This document shows, piece after piece, positions 19,422 through 28,531 of a stretch of DNA of 64,000 nucleotides. Position 1 is the first letter of the stretch. Each line of letters begins with the position of its first letter. The notes under the pieces were generated by a model that was not told the DNA's origin, searched no databases, and was given only the letters and a program-made list of their open reading frames with translations. Made by a program: the position numbers and the translations under genes. This DNA comes from Stutzerimonas chloritidismutans AW-1 (GTDB lineage: Bacteria; Pseudomonadota; Gammaproteobacteria; Pseudomonadales; Pseudomonadaceae), in assembly GCF_000495915.1 (NCBI RefSeq), contig NZ_AOFQ01000054.1, forward strand, positions 95,229-159,228, given 5' to 3'.

Positions 19422-20462
19422 ATGCACGACGCAAAGACTCCGATAACCGTTAAATCCGCATTCGAAAGCCTCCAAGTTGCAGGCTACCCCCGAGCGTATG
19501 TCACAAAGCTGCTGCCTGATTGGTGGGATAACAGCCTTCTGAAAACAAGTTCGGGCGTGTTCCAGTTCGCTCTGATCCTGAAGCAACGACTGGGTCTTGA
19601 GGTGAATTTCGGGCAAGACGGCGTTCTGGCTATTGAGCCAGGAGCAGCTCGTGCCAATTTCAAGCATCGAGCGGATACTCGGGTAGATGAACTCAATGTC
19701 GCAGCTGGCCTCGGTATAGCTTTGGCACGCCTAGCGATATTTGCAGCACGAAGGCCCTACAGGGAGTTGCCTGCCGAATCATCAGAGATCTATCGGTTGG
19801 TTCGTGAGCGCTCAGGGCGCGCCACAGTTGACTATGAGGGGTTGCTGGATCTGTGCTGGGCACATGGCATCCCAGTGCTTTTCCTCAAGGAAATGCCAAG
19901 AAATACGAAGCGCATGACCGGAATGGCGGTCATGGTCAACGGCCGTCCAGCAATACTACTGGGCTACAATCACGCTCAGCATTCCAAGCAGCTCTTCGTG
20001 CTCGCTCATGAGCTTGCGCACATCCTGTGCGGGCATGTTCAGGACAACGGCGTCTTGATTGACGAGGATATTGCTGATGTCCGTGAGGGGCTTGAAGGGG
20101 GCGCACAAATTCGACGTGATGATCAGGAGCGTGAAGCGGATACCTTCGCTCTAGGGCTGATTAGAAATGACCAAATGACCATCATGCGACAGATTCCTCG
20201 ACAGGGATCTGCTGCTGTCTTGGCTTCTGCGGCGATCAAGCTCAGCCAGGATACAGGGGTCGACCCAGGGCACCTGATTCTTTCGTATGCGAAAGAGCAT
20301 GACGACTGGATCGGGGCCATCCAGGCATTGAACTTCATTGAGCAACCAGTCGGAGCTATCGAACTACTTCGGCAGCGATTCCTCGCGAATACGGTCTCCG
20401 ATGCAATCAGCGAGGAGAGTGCGGAGCACCTCCTATCCATGCAGGGAATTGGGGGAAAGTAG
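19422..20462 (+). CDS. ImmA/IrrE-family metallopeptidase
   Basis: 346 residues. The zinc-protease motif HELAHILCGH lies near residue 196, with a downstream READTFALGL segment that supplies the third ligand, as in ImmA/IrrE proteases that cleave HTH repressors of phages and islands. The N-terminal third is unrelated to a helix-turn-helix and may sense a signal. GGAGG lies six bases before the ATG at 19422. It follows the HTH gene by 31 bases; that repressor is the likely substrate. The following gene starts within a few bases of its stop codon. Confidence 0.8.
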   Translation: MHDAKTPITVKSAFESLQVAGYPRAYVTKLLPDWWDNSLLKTSSGVFQFALILKQRLGLEVNFGQDGVLAIEPGAARANFKHRADTRVDELNVAAGLGIALARLAIFAARRPYRELPAESSEIYRLVRERSGRATVDYEGLLDLCWAHGIPVLFLKEMPRNTKRMTGMAVMVNGRPAILLGYNHAQHSKQLFVLAHELAHILCGHVQDNGVLIDEDIADVREGLEGGAQIRRDDQEREADTFALGLIRNDQMTIMRQIPRQGSAAVLASAAIKLSQDTGVDPGHLILSYAKEHDDWIGAIQALNFIEQPVGAIELLRQRFLANTVSDAISEESAEHLLSMQGIGGK

Positions 20463-20466
20463 GGCT

Positions 20467-21090
20467 TTGTATCTGCTCGATAGCGATGCTGCTAAGAAAA
20501 TCTGCCAATACCACCTACTTCATGAGTTAGCCGGGGCGCTGGGGTGTGGCCTTGAAAGTTTTGCTGTGCTACCTCAGCTCAAGTTTCAGTTGAGACTTGC
20601 GAACGATGGTAAAGCACTAGCGAAGCTGGGAACCGACGAGGCCGTTGATCTTGCTAGGCAGTTGATAGGGGCTGCTACGGAGGTTGAGATCCTGGCAGAG
20701 TCCGCTAATCCCCTTCTTCTGCTCGGCCGGCCCGATATTGACTCTGGAGAGGTGACGCTTTTCGCTGCGCTGCATGGCAATGATGCTGAGCTTCTAAGCG
20801 GTGATAAACGAGCTTACGTGGCGCTATCCAAGGTCGAGGGTGTGCAAGAAACGGAAGCTCTATGGGCTAGGCTGCTGTGCCTAGAAGAAGCCCTCTATCT
20901 CATTATGCGCAGTACAGACTTTCAGCTCGTGTCGGACAAGGTTCGGGCGAAGCCTTGCGTCGATACTGCATTAAGCATTGCCTTCGGGCGTGCCGCGGCG
21001 AACACTCCTGAAGCTGTTTTCGAGGCCCTATTGAGTTACATGCAGGCCTTAGCGAAAGACACTGGCGGCAGGTACATTCTCCCCGATTAA
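20467..21090 (+). CDS. PIN-like nuclease-type protein
   Basis: About 207 residues from a TTG at 20467, preceded by GGGGAAAG inside the end of the ImmA/IrrE gene. YLLDSDAAKKI near the start and LLSGDKRAYVAL in the middle are the acidic motifs of PIN-domain RNases (first Asp, and GDK). No ATG fits well; an ATG at 20338 would overlap the upstream gene by 125 bases and is rejected. A protease, its repressor and a PIN-type effector in one operon suggests a switchable toxin or defence effector, by inference. Confidence 0.55.
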   Translation: MYLLDSDAAKKICQYHLLHELAGALGCGLESFAVLPQLKFQLRLANDGKALAKLGTDEAVDLARQLIGAATEVEILAESANPLLLLGRPDIDSGEVTLFAALHGNDAELLSGDKRAYVALSKVEGVQETEALWARLLCLEEALYLIMRSTDFQLVSDKVRAKPCVDTALSIAFGRAAANTPEAVFEALLSYMQALAKDTGGRYILPD

Positions 21091-21233
21091 AGGGCCGTGA
21101 GAATCTTCTTACGCGCCTGGTCTGAACCATAAGCCCGCTCATAAATGCCTACCCATAGCCAATAGGGCCTGTCACCAGCGGCTGCATCTGGCCGGCTTGT
21201 AATGGCCTGCTGATTCCGGATGAAATTCATCTG

Positions 21234-21572
21234 TCAGCAATCCAAAAACCAGTTGTAAAACTGATATCCCGCGACCACCGACACAGCGCAGGTTACAAGG
21301 GCTAACAAAGGCCACTGCCCCTCAACGCCAAGCCACCACTGCACTTTGAACAGAAACGCTCCTACCAACACGCACGCCAGAACACCAAGAGCCAGGCCAA
21401 CCAAAGCGAACAATCGAGCCCCTAACCCTGGGTTTCCGCCGTGCCAGTTCTCACTAAGGCAGAAGGGACAGTGATTCGACGACGGCGAATAGCCCCAGAA
21501 ACCACGGCTATATGTCGCTCTTGGAACCATGGCTTTGCCACAGTTGTGACAGGTAACCATCGAGTGTCTCAT
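21234..21572 (-). CDS. Zinc-ribbon membrane protein of unknown function
   Basis: 112 residues: an N-terminal zinc ribbon (CHNCGKAM and CPFCLSEN) followed by two hydrophobic segments (ALVGLALGVLACVLVGAFLF and LLALVTCAVSVVAG). Start MRHSMVT at 21572 is preceded by GAGGTG; a longer frame to 21635 lacks a site. Last gene of the element before the ssrA fragment. Role unknown. Confidence 0.55.
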   Translation of the reverse strand: MRHSMVTCHNCGKAMVPRATYSRGFWGYSPSSNHCPFCLSENWHGGNPGLGARLFALVGLALGVLACVLVGAFLFKVQWWLGVEGQWPLLALVTCAVSVVAGYQFYNWFLDC

Positions 21573-21831
21573 ACCGCACCTCAGCTCAAATCGTCCTAGA
21601 TGAGCCCATGGTGCGCTACCGCTGAAAAAACCCAACTACGTGACCTGACATCTACCCAGCGCCCGGTCTGAGATGGGCTCAAACCCTCGCAACCAGATAA
21701 CCGAGGTTATGCTGTACACGACCGCCCCCATTAAATGCTCGCCGGTGGCTGACTGGCCTCGCCCGGTCGCAGAACGTTAATCCAGGACGCCAGTTCAACT
21801 CCTCAAACAGCCGCCCATCGGAAAAACATGC

Positions 21832-21852
21832 ATGGGGGCACTTATGGGGGCA
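21832..21852 (+). repeat. Two ATGGGGGCA direct repeats near the element end
   Basis: ATGGGGGCA at 21832-21840 and 21844-21852, a 12-base period, about 57 bases from the attachment fragment. Short repeats near att sites often bind excisionase or integrase arms; here this is only a guess. Confidence 0.5.
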
Positions 21853-21908
21853 TTTAAGAATAAATCTATAAATAAACCAATATAAAACAACAGGTTACGA
21901 ATTTACTT

Positions 21909-21929
21909 TCAATCCCCCCGGCTCCACCA
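21909..21929 (+). other. Attachment site: 3' end of tmRNA (ssrA)
   Basis: CAATCCCCCCGGCTCCACCA (21910-21929) matches the T-arm and acceptor end of Pseudomonas tmRNA, including the encoded CCA. The upstream tmRNA body is absent, so this is the fragment left to the right of an element inserted in ssrA. The terminator starts eight bases later. A tRNA with the same acceptor end cannot be excluded without a comparison. Confidence 0.7.
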
Positions 21930-21936
21930 AATACAA

Positions 21937-21972
21937 AGCCCCGAGAATCTCAAGATTCTCGGGGCTTTTTTT
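21937..21972 (+). terminator. Terminator after the ssrA fragment
   Basis: Stem AGCCCCGAGAATC and its complement with a short loop, followed by seven T. Its position suits the native ssrA terminator left at the right junction. Confidence 0.9.
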
Positions 21973-22113
21973 CGTGTATCGGAAAATACTGGAGGCCTCG
22001 GCACGCTTCCCCTTGCACGTTCACGCTCTCGTGCAAGGCTTTGGTAGCGACTCGGCCACTCCACTGGGTCACCCCACCGCTAGCCCCGTCCTAGAAGTGA
22101 ACGCCGATCAGAA

Positions 22114-22569
22114 TCAGCTGCTGCACTGACGATCACTTAAGAGAGCGCCCAGAAGTTCAGGCAGCCACGTGGGCTTGAATAGGGATGCGGCTTGGTCCTG
22201 CATTTCGTTCAAGCTCCACCACTTCCATTTCTGAATGGTGCTCTTTTCTTCTTCGGTCCATTCTGCCGCGAACACGCTCGTGTCCGCTGGGCATTCCACG
22301 AGGAAGTACTTCTCCAGCCAGCGCGCCGGTGTCGAGCGTGCTACGGCATATACCTCATCTCGTTCTTTGAGCAGCTTTCCGACGTGAAGCGTTAGGCCGG
22401 TCTCCTCATACAGCTCCCTTGCTGCTGCATCGGCGTAGCTTTCGCCAGGTTGTAGCTCGCCCCCGGCGGTCGCCCAGAAGGGCGCTTCATGCTCGTCTTT
22501 GTACAAGAAAAGTAAAAGGCGTCCATCAGCATCCACGATGAACAATCGAGAGGATTTTCTGACCTGCAT
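22114..22569 (-). CDS. Nudix hydrolase
   Basis: 151 residues with a complete Nudix box: GELQPGESYADAAARELYEE continuing TGL, fitting GX5EX7REUXEEXGU. The family hydrolyses nucleoside diphosphates linked to another group; the substrate is not predictable here. First core gene after the element, divergent from the LysE exporter. Confidence 0.88.
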   Translation of the reverse strand: MQVRKSSRLFIVDADGRLLLFLYKDEHEAPFWATAGGELQPGESYADAAARELYEETGLTLHVGKLLKERDEVYAVARSTPARWLEKYFLVECPADTSVFAAEWTEEEKSTIQKWKWWSLNEMQDQAASLFKPTWLPELLGALLSDRQCSS

Positions 22570-22792
22570 TCGTACCTCACTGTGGCTCCGAGCGAATGCG
22601 CCATAACCGACGCGAAGCGCCAGACTACCGCGGTTGACTCTCGCGGGGCAGACGGGGTCCAGCGCTCAGGTCTCGAGGCTTTCGCGGCAGCGGCCTTCGA
22701 CGAACCATGCGATGCGATATGCGCCGGTTGGGGCGGCGCCCGTCCATGCTCTATGCTGGTTCAGTCGATCAGCCCCTTATCAAGGAGCCCAA

Positions 22793-23455
22793 ATGCCCAG
22801 CCTCGAATATCTGATTACCTGCCTGGTCGTCGTGCTGATACCCGGCGCGGGGGTGATTTATACGGTTTCGACGGCGCTAATGCACGGCCGTCGCGCCGGT
22901 ATTCTGGCCGCGACGGCCTGTACGCTCGGGATTCTGCCGCATCTGCTGGCGACCATTCTCGGTGTCGCGGCGATCCTGCATTCCAGTGCGCTGGTCTTCG
23001 AGACTCTGCGCTATGCAGGTGCCGCCTACCTGCTCTATCTCGCCTATGCGACCTGGCGTGACCGCTCTGCGCTGGCGGTGGGCGGCGATAGTGAACCACT
23101 CAGGGTTCGATCGCTGGTTGCGAAGGCGCTGCTGGTCAATCTGCTGAACCCGAAACTGACCATTTTCTTCCTGGCCTTCCTGCCGCAATTCATCCGGCCG
23201 GGCGCAGGTGACGAGCTTGGGCAGCTGCTCGTTCTCAGCGCGACTTTCATGCTGATGACATTCGCCATCTTTACTGTCTACGGCCTGCTGGCGCACGCCT
23301 TTCGCAAGGCGGTTATCGAATCGCAGCGCGTTCAGGCCTGGTTGCGCCGCGGCTTCGCGGCATCATTTGCCGGTCTCGGTGAACCTGGCCTTGGCCGACA
23401 GATGAGCCCCCAGGCCTTTGACGCGACCAAGCAAACGCCACGGCAACGGTTCTAG
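22793..23455 (+). CDS. LysE-family amino acid exporter, 3' end probably frameshifted
   Basis: An inner-membrane exporter of the LysE/RhtB family, with the N-terminal helix and PGAGVIYTVSTAL motif, and VNLLNPKLTIFFLAFLPQF. ATG at 22793 follows AAGGAG. The last about 30 residues (EPGLGRQMSP...) do not look like the family. Reading the DNA from 23381 in the next frame gives NLALADR then a stop at 23402-23404, a normal end. One extra or two missing bases near 23380 would explain this. Confidence 0.8.
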   Translation: MPSLEYLITCLVVVLIPGAGVIYTVSTALMHGRRAGILAATACTLGILPHLLATILGVAAILHSSALVFETLRYAGAAYLLYLAYATWRDRSALAVGGDSEPLRVRSLVAKALLVNLLNPKLTIFFLAFLPQFIRPGAGDELGQLLVLSATFMLMTFAIFTVYGLLAHAFRKAVIESQRVQAWLRRGFAASFAGLGEPGLGRQMSPQAFDATKQTPRQRF

Positions 23456-23596
23456 CTTCACCGATCAGGCGGACCGTGCCTTTCTGTATGACGTCGGCAC
23501 TGAGCAGCCTGAAGGAGCCGTTTTACCGCAGTCGATCAGGCGCAATTAGAGCTGGCCTAGCTAAACCCTGCCGCCAGTCCAGCGGGGCGGATTCAG

Positions 23597-24712
23597 TCAT
23601 CCATAAATCGCCGGCTCGCGATAATGCCGGGTGCAGGCCTCGCCGTTCTCGCGGAACAGGTGGCACTTGTCAGCCTTGAGCCCGGCGGCGAAGGTTTCGC
23701 CTTCGGTGACGCGCAGGTTGCCGTCGACGCAGAGGGTGATGACGTCCTGCAGGCGCTCCAGGGTGAGGTAGAGCAGGTTGTACTGGCCCAGCCGTTCGGC
23801 CACGGTGATCTGGCCGTGGAAGGTGAAGTCGGCTTCGTCCGGCATGACGAAGTGTTCGGGGCGGATGCCGAGGGTGAGCGGGTCGCCGGGGCTGACGGCG
23901 CTGCCATCCACCGGCAGGGTCAATGGGTAACCGCTGGGCAGTTCCACGGTGACGGCTTCCGGGCTGGCGGAGACGGCGCGCACCTCGACGAAGTTCATCT
24001 GCGGCGAGCCGAGGAAGCCGGCAACGAAACGGTTCTGCGGGTAGTGGTACAGGTGCAGCGGTTGGCCGACCTGGGCGATTTCGCCGGCGTTGAGCACGAC
24101 GATCTTGTCGGCCAGGGTCATGGCTTCGACCTGGTCGTGAGTCACGTAGATCATGGTGGAGCGGATGCGCTGGTGCAGACGGGCGATCTCGATGCGCATC
24201 TGCACGCGGAGGAAGGCGTCGAGGTTCGACAGGGGTTCGTCGAACAGGAACACCTTCGGCTCGCGGACCATGGTGCGGCCGATGGCGACGCGCTGGCGCT
24301 GGCCACCGGAAAGGTCCTTGGGTTTGCGTTCGAGCAGTTTGTCGAGCTGCAGGATTTCCGCGACCGCTTCCACGCGACGGGCGATCTCGCGCTTATCGAC
24401 GCTGGCAAGCTTGAGGCCAAAGGCCATGTTCTCGGCCACGGTCATGTGCGGATAGAGGGCGTAGGACTGGAAGACCATGCCAACTGAACGATCCTTGGGC
24501 GGCAGGTCGTTGACCCGCTGGTCACCGATCAGCAGATCGCCCGAGGTGATGTCCTCCAGCCCGGCGATCAGTCGCAGCAGGGTGGATTTGCCGCAACCGG
24601 ATGGACCGACGAAGACGACGAACTCACCGTCCTCGATTTCCAGGTCGATATGCCGGGTGATCGGCGTACCGTCGTAACTCTTGCAGATGTCGCGCAGCGT
24701 GACACTGGCCAT
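23597..24712 (-). CDS. malK: Maltodextrin ABC transporter ATPase MalK
   Basis: 371 residues. Walker [10 protein letters not shown], signature [13 protein letters not shown], Walker [13 protein letters not shown] and the switch H in [10 protein letters not shown] are all present, then a C-terminal regulatory domain (TOBE type, GIRPEHF). It powers import through MalFG and in E. coli also holds MalT inactive. Last gene of a leftward unit after the alpha-glucosidase gene (82-base gap); the membrane and binding subunits lie 7 kb away. Confidence 0.95.
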   Translation of the reverse strand: MASVTLRDICKSYDGTPITRHIDLEIEDGEFVVFVGPSGCGKSTLLRLIAGLEDITSGDLLIGDQRVNDLPPKDRSVGMVFQSYALYPHMTVAENMAFGLKLASVDKREIARRVEAVAEILQLDKLLERKPKDLSGGQRQRVAIGRTMVREPKVFLFDEPLSNLDAFLRVQMRIEIARLHQRIRSTMIYVTHDQVEAMTLADKIVVLNAGEIAQVGQPLHLYHYPQNRFVAGFLGSPQMNFVEVRAVSASPEAVTVELPSGYPLTLPVDGSAVSPGDPLTLGIRPEHFVMPDEADFTFHGQITVAERLGQYNLLYLTLERLQDVITLCVDGNLRVTEGETFAAGLKADKCHLFRENGEACTRHYREPAIYG

Positions 24713-24794
24713 CGTTGTTGTTCTCCGTTGGATGCCGCCAAGCTCTCGTTATCTGGTGCAGCGGAGGGCCAACCCCGCCGCTGCCGGATCTCGC

Positions 24795-26423
24795 TCAACC
24801 CTCGAGACGCACGTAGCCGAAACCATGGGCCGGCAGGCGCGCCCATTGCCCATCGTATTCGGCGAAGCTCGCCGGCACGTCCACCAGCGGCACCGCCTGG
24901 GCCGGCAGCTCGTAGCTGCGCGGCAGATCGCCGAGGTTGAACAGGCACAGCCAGACCTCCCCCCCGAGCCGGCGCTCGAACACCAGCAAGGCGTCGTCAT
25001 GGTAGACCATGCGGATGTCACCCTCGATCAGCAGACGCTGCTCGCGCCGCCAGCCGAGGAAGCGCCGGTAGCAGTTGAGCATCGAGTGCGGATCGGCTTC
25101 CTGCGCCGCCACGGAAAGCGAACGGTGCGAGTCGTCCACCGGCAACCACGGCTGGCTACCGGTAAAGCCGGCATGATGCGCCTCGCTCTGCCACGGCATC
25201 GGCGTGCGGCAGCCGTCGCGGCCCTTGAATTCCGGCCAGAAGGTAATGCCGTACGGATCGACCAGATCCTCGTAGCGCAGTTCCGCTTCCGGCAGGCCCA
25301 GCTCCTCGCCCTGATAGAGGCAGACACTGCCGCGCAGGGACAACAGCAATGCCATCAGCAGCCGGCCGCGCTCCGGGTCGGGCCGGCCATTGAGGGCCCA
25401 GCGCGTCATCACCCGCACCACATCGTGGTTGCCCATGGACCAGCACGACCAGCCGTCCGCCAGTTCGCGCTCGATGCCCTCGACGGTATGCCGGATATAG
25501 GCCGGGCTGCACTGTTCGGTCAGCAGGTCGAAGGAGTAGGCCATGTGCAGGGTGTCGCCGCCGCTGGTGTAGGCGGCCATGGTGCGCAAGGATTCGTCGC
25601 AGCCGATCTCGGCCACCGAGGAGGCGCCGGGATAGCGCTGCAGCAGGGCACGCAGACGGCGAAGGAATTCCAGATTCTCCGGCCGCGTCTTGTCGTAGAT
25701 GTGGCGCTGGTAGGCGTAGGGGTTGTCGATGCGCACGCCGATGCTGCCCTCGCGGATCTCGGTGTTCGGCGGGTTGTCGCGCAGTTCGGCGTCGTGGAAG
25801 TAGAAGTTCGCAGCATCCAGGCGGAAACCGTCCACGCCCAGTTTGAGCCAGAACTCCATGTCGTCGAGCACCTGATCCTGCACGGCCGGACAATGGAAGT
25901 TCAGGTCCGGTTGGCTGGAGAGGAAGTTGTGCAGGTAGTACTGCCGGCGCCGGCTGTCCCAGCTCCAGGCCGGACCGCCGAACACCGACAGCCAGTTGTT
26001 CGGCACGGTGCCGTCCGGCTTGGGATCGGCCCAGACGTACCAGTCGGCCTTGTCGTTGTCGCGGCTGGAACGGCTTTCGACGAACCACTGATGCTGGTCG
26101 GAAGAATGGTTGAGCACCTGGTCGATCAGCACGCGCATGCCGCGTTCGTGGCAGGCCTCGACCAACCGGACGAAGTCGTCCAGCGTGCCGAACAGCGGAT
26201 CGACGCCGCGGTAGTCGGCCACGTCGTAGCCGAAATCCTTCATCGGCGAGGTGAAGAAAGGCGATAGCCAGATGGCGTCGACGTTGAGGCTGGCGATGTA
26301 GTCCAGCTTGTGCAGCACGCCGGGCAGGTCGCCCACGCCGTCGCCGTTGCTGTCGAAGAAACTACGTGGGTAGACCTGATAGATCACCCCGCCGCGCCAC
26401 CAATTCTGAAGTTGCTCGGACAT
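24795..26423 (-). CDS. Alpha-glucosidase, GH13 family
   Basis: 542 residues without signal peptide, so cytoplasmic. Start WWRGGVIYQVYPRSF is typical of GH13 alpha-glucosidases. Catalytic Asp in DGFRLDAAN, general acid Glu in VAEIGCDE, and the third acid in SMGNHD are present. It would release glucose from maltose and imported maltodextrins. It shares an operon with malK, and its upstream gap contains three copies of the mal motif. Confidence 0.92.
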   Translation of the reverse strand: MSEQLQNWWRGGVIYQVYPRSFFDSNGDGVGDLPGVLHKLDYIASLNVDAIWLSPFFTSPMKDFGYDVADYRGVDPLFGTLDDFVRLVEACHERGMRVLIDQVLNHSSDQHQWFVESRSSRDNDKADWYVWADPKPDGTVPNNWLSVFGGPAWSWDSRRRQYYLHNFLSSQPDLNFHCPAVQDQVLDDMEFWLKLGVDGFRLDAANFYFHDAELRDNPPNTEIREGSIGVRIDNPYAYQRHIYDKTRPENLEFLRRLRALLQRYPGASSVAEIGCDESLRTMAAYTSGGDTLHMAYSFDLLTEQCSPAYIRHTVEGIERELADGWSCWSMGNHDVVRVMTRWALNGRPDPERGRLLMALLLSLRGSVCLYQGEELGLPEAELRYEDLVDPYGITFWPEFKGRDGCRTPMPWQSEAHHAGFTGSQPWLPVDDSHRSLSVAAQEADPHSMLNCYRRFLGWRREQRLLIEGDIRMVYHDDALLVFERRLGGEVWLCLFNLGDLPRSYELPAQAVPLVDVPASFAEYDGQWARLPAHGFGYVRLEG

Positions 26424-26511
26424 ACAACGTTACCTATGAGTGACCAGTGAAGATGTGGCCACTCTAGGTGCGGCATCCGGTCGCAACATCCTCCGGCGGC
26501 GGGGTCTTGCA

Positions 26512-26561
26512 GGCGTAAGGGTCGGGCGTAGACGGCGCGCTGGCCGAGGGCGTAGACGGCG
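26512..26561 (+). promoter_or_regulatory. Three GGCGTAR motifs before the glucosidase-malK operon
   Basis: GGCGTAAG at 26512-26519 and GGGCGTAG at 26524-26531 and 26548-26555, the last two inside identical 14-mers GGGCGTAGACGGCG with a 24-base period. The same core recurs in the two other main mal intergenic regions, suggesting an operator of a shared regulator, perhaps MalT. Confidence 0.55.
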
Positions 26562-26573
26562 ACAGCGAGCCGG

Positions 26574-27122
26574 TCAGCGTATCCGCGCCGGATTGCCGAC
26601 TACCGTGGCACCGGCCGGCACGTCACGGGTCACCACACTGCCGGCGCCGATCACCGCATCGTCACCGACCGTCACGCCGGGGAGGATGATCGCTCCGCCG
26701 CCAATCCAGACATTCTTGCCAATACGGATCGACCGGCCGAACTCGACGCCCGAGCGGCGTGCTTCAGGGTCACGCGGGTGATCGGCGGTGTAGAGCTGCA
26801 CCGCAGGACCAATCTGCGCACCGGCACCGATATGCACCGCGACCACATCGAGAATCACGCAGTTGAAGTTGAGGAAGGCGCCCTCGCCCAGGTGGATGTT
26901 GTAGCCGTAGTCGCAATGGAACGGCGGGCGGATCACCGCGCCGGCACCGACCGCAGCCAGCCGCTCGGCCAGCAGCGCCCGACGCTCGTCCGGCGAGGCC
27001 GCCAGCGCTGCGTTGTAGCGCACCATCCAGGCCTTGGCCGCGGCCTGATCGGCAAGGATCTCCGGGTCACCGGGGTAGTACAGCTCGCCGGCCAGCATCT
27101 TCTGTTTCTCGCTCATCGCCAT
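26574..27122 (-). CDS. maa: Maltose O-acetyltransferase-like protein
   Basis: 182 residues, left-handed beta-helix acetyltransferase: hexapeptide repeats (IGAGAQIGPAVQL, IGKNVWIGGGAIILPGVTVGDDAVIGAGSVV) and the N-terminal helical part MSEKQKMLAGELYYPGDPE that marks maltose/galactoside acetyltransferases. It acetylates sugars with acetyl-CoA, perhaps for export of excess. ATG at 27122 follows GGAGG. Place in the mal cluster supports maltose as substrate. Confidence 0.88.
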   Translation of the reverse strand: MAMSEKQKMLAGELYYPGDPEILADQAAAKAWMVRYNAALAASPDERRALLAERLAAVGAGAVIRPPFHCDYGYNIHLGEGAFLNFNCVILDVVAVHIGAGAQIGPAVQLYTADHPRDPEARRSGVEFGRSIRIGKNVWIGGGAIILPGVTVGDDAVIGAGSVVTRDVPAGATVVGNPARIR

Positions 27123-27175
27123 GGCAACGCCTCCATCTCTGAAGGCCCGAGGGTGCCACAGCCTGGCGCTGCGCT

Positions 27176-27185
27176 CCTCCTCCCC
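27176..27185 (-). promoter_or_regulatory. MalT-box-like sequence before maa
   Basis: Minus-strand GGGGAGGAGG, an exact match to the E. coli MalT box GGGGA(T/G)GAGG, about 54 bases upstream of the maa start. Confidence 0.5.
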
Positions 27186-27297
27186 CGCCCGGCGGCGAGC
27201 GGGCGAGGCGATAGACGGTTCGGCCCGGCGCCTTCGCATCCACCGGCGGGCTCGACTAGGGTTGATGCACTGCCCAATCGCCTCTGGAGCACTGCCT

Positions 27298-27921
27298 GTG
27301 AAACTGATCGGTCGCTACATGTCGCCTTTCGTCCGCCGCGTCGGCGTCAGCCTGCATCTGTTGGACATACCATTCACCAACGAACCGCTCAGCGTCCTGA
27401 CGGATAGTCTGAAGATTCGCGAATACTCGCCGCTGGGTCGCTTGCCGGCGCTGGTGCTGGACGATGGCCAGGTGCTGATCGACAGCAACGCCATTCTCGA
27501 TTATTTCGATCAGCAGGCGGGCGCCGAGCGCGCACTGCTGCCGCTGTCCGGCCCCCAGCGCAGCGAGGCGATGAACCTGCTGGCCTTCGCCGTCGGTGCC
27601 TGCGAGAAAACCGTGGCGGCCTACTACGAACGCGATCGGCGGCCAGAAGGGCTGGTCTGGGACGACTGGTACCGCCATTGCGAGGATCAGGCGCGCGGCG
27701 CGCTGGCATTGCTGGATACGCACCAGGCCGAGCGCGGCGAGCGGCCCTTGCTCGGCGAGCGCATGAGCCAGGTGGATATCAGCGCGGTGGTCGCCTACGA
27801 CTTCGCCCGTATCACCCTGCCCGACACGCTGGCGCCGGACGGCACCTTTCCGCACCTGGCCTCCGCGTCGCAGCGCGCCAACGCCCTGCCCGCCTTCGCC
27901 CAGACGCAGTGGAAGGGCTGA
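27298..27921 (+). CDS. Glutathione S-transferase-like protein
   Basis: 207 residues from a GTG preceded by CTGGAG. N-terminal thioredoxin-like domain with SPFVRRVGVSLHLLDIPF and the glutathione-binding DSNAILDYFD, then an all-helical domain. Conjugates or transfers glutathione to unknown substrates. It is divergent from maa and probably unrelated to maltose use. Confidence 0.85.
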   Translation: MKLIGRYMSPFVRRVGVSLHLLDIPFTNEPLSVLTDSLKIREYSPLGRLPALVLDDGQVLIDSNAILDYFDQQAGAERALLPLSGPQRSEAMNLLAFAVGACEKTVAAYYERDRRPEGLVWDDWYRHCEDQARGALALLDTHQAERGERPLLGERMSQVDISAVVAYDFARITLPDTLAPDGTFPHLASASQRANALPAFAQTQWKG

Positions 27922-27966
27922 GCGAGGTCCTGCAGTCCAAGCGCTATCGGCGCATTGCCGTTGAGT

Positions 27967-28395
27967 TCAGCGCGGCGCGCGAACCTGGGCCACTACCTCG
28001 TCCAGGGTGGGGTTGGCCTTGCCCATGCCATTGAAGAACACGGCGGGAATGCCACCGTTTAGCACCGCGACTGTGCGCTGGAGCTGCGCCTGCTGCTCGG
28101 CGTTGGGGTTGCTCGTCTCGGTACTGAAGTGACTGGAGCGTTGCACCGCGATGCCCATACGGGAAAGCCCGGCCGCCAGTTCGTCGGCCCGCCGCGCTTC
28201 ATCAGAAGGGCAGTTGACCGGTGCGAAAACCATCACCACACCCGGGCGCGCACCACCGGGCATCGCCACCGAGATAAACCCCGAGGGGCTACTTGTCGTG
28301 CCTGCCTGGAGCAGCATCTCCTGCTGATGCCCGCTCCACAGCTTGTAGCCGAGACCCAGGACGGCGGCGATAAACAGCACGCGGGTCAGGCTCAT
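27967..28395 (-). CDS. Membrane-anchored thioredoxin-like protein
   Basis: 142 residues from MSLTRVLFIAAVLGLGYKLW. One N-terminal hydrophobic anchor, then VMVFAPVNCPSDEARRADEL and GGIPAVFFNG, which resemble a glutaredoxin/thioredoxin fold with a cis-proline (IPAV) and a single cysteine. Such proteins are found downstream of several Pseudomonas operons with unknown partners. A longer start at 28470 is possible. Confidence 0.55.
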   Translation of the reverse strand: MSLTRVLFIAAVLGLGYKLWSGHQQEMLLQAGTTSSPSGFISVAMPGGARPGVVMVFAPVNCPSDEARRADELAAGLSRMGIAVQRSSHFSTETSNPNAEQQAQLQRTVAVLNGGIPAVFFNGMGKANPTLDEVVAQVRAPR

Positions 28396-28531
28396 GGGCG
28401 GCCTCCGTCGTGCTGTACTGCGCCCGGCGCGCGCCGGGCGGTTCGCTGAGCTGTCGTCATCATCCACCACATCCCTGTTGTGCTGTACGGCCCGCGAGCA
28501 TAGCCGGTCGCATCGGCGGCGGCGAGCGGCG

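Larger units (their letters stand above)
21573..22113. other. Element end, ssrA fragment and terminator
   Basis: About 540 bases without a protein gene, holding two ATGGGGGCA repeats, the ssrA 3' fragment and a terminator listed separately. DNA between 21661 and 21830 shows nothing else recognisable. Confidence 0.5.
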
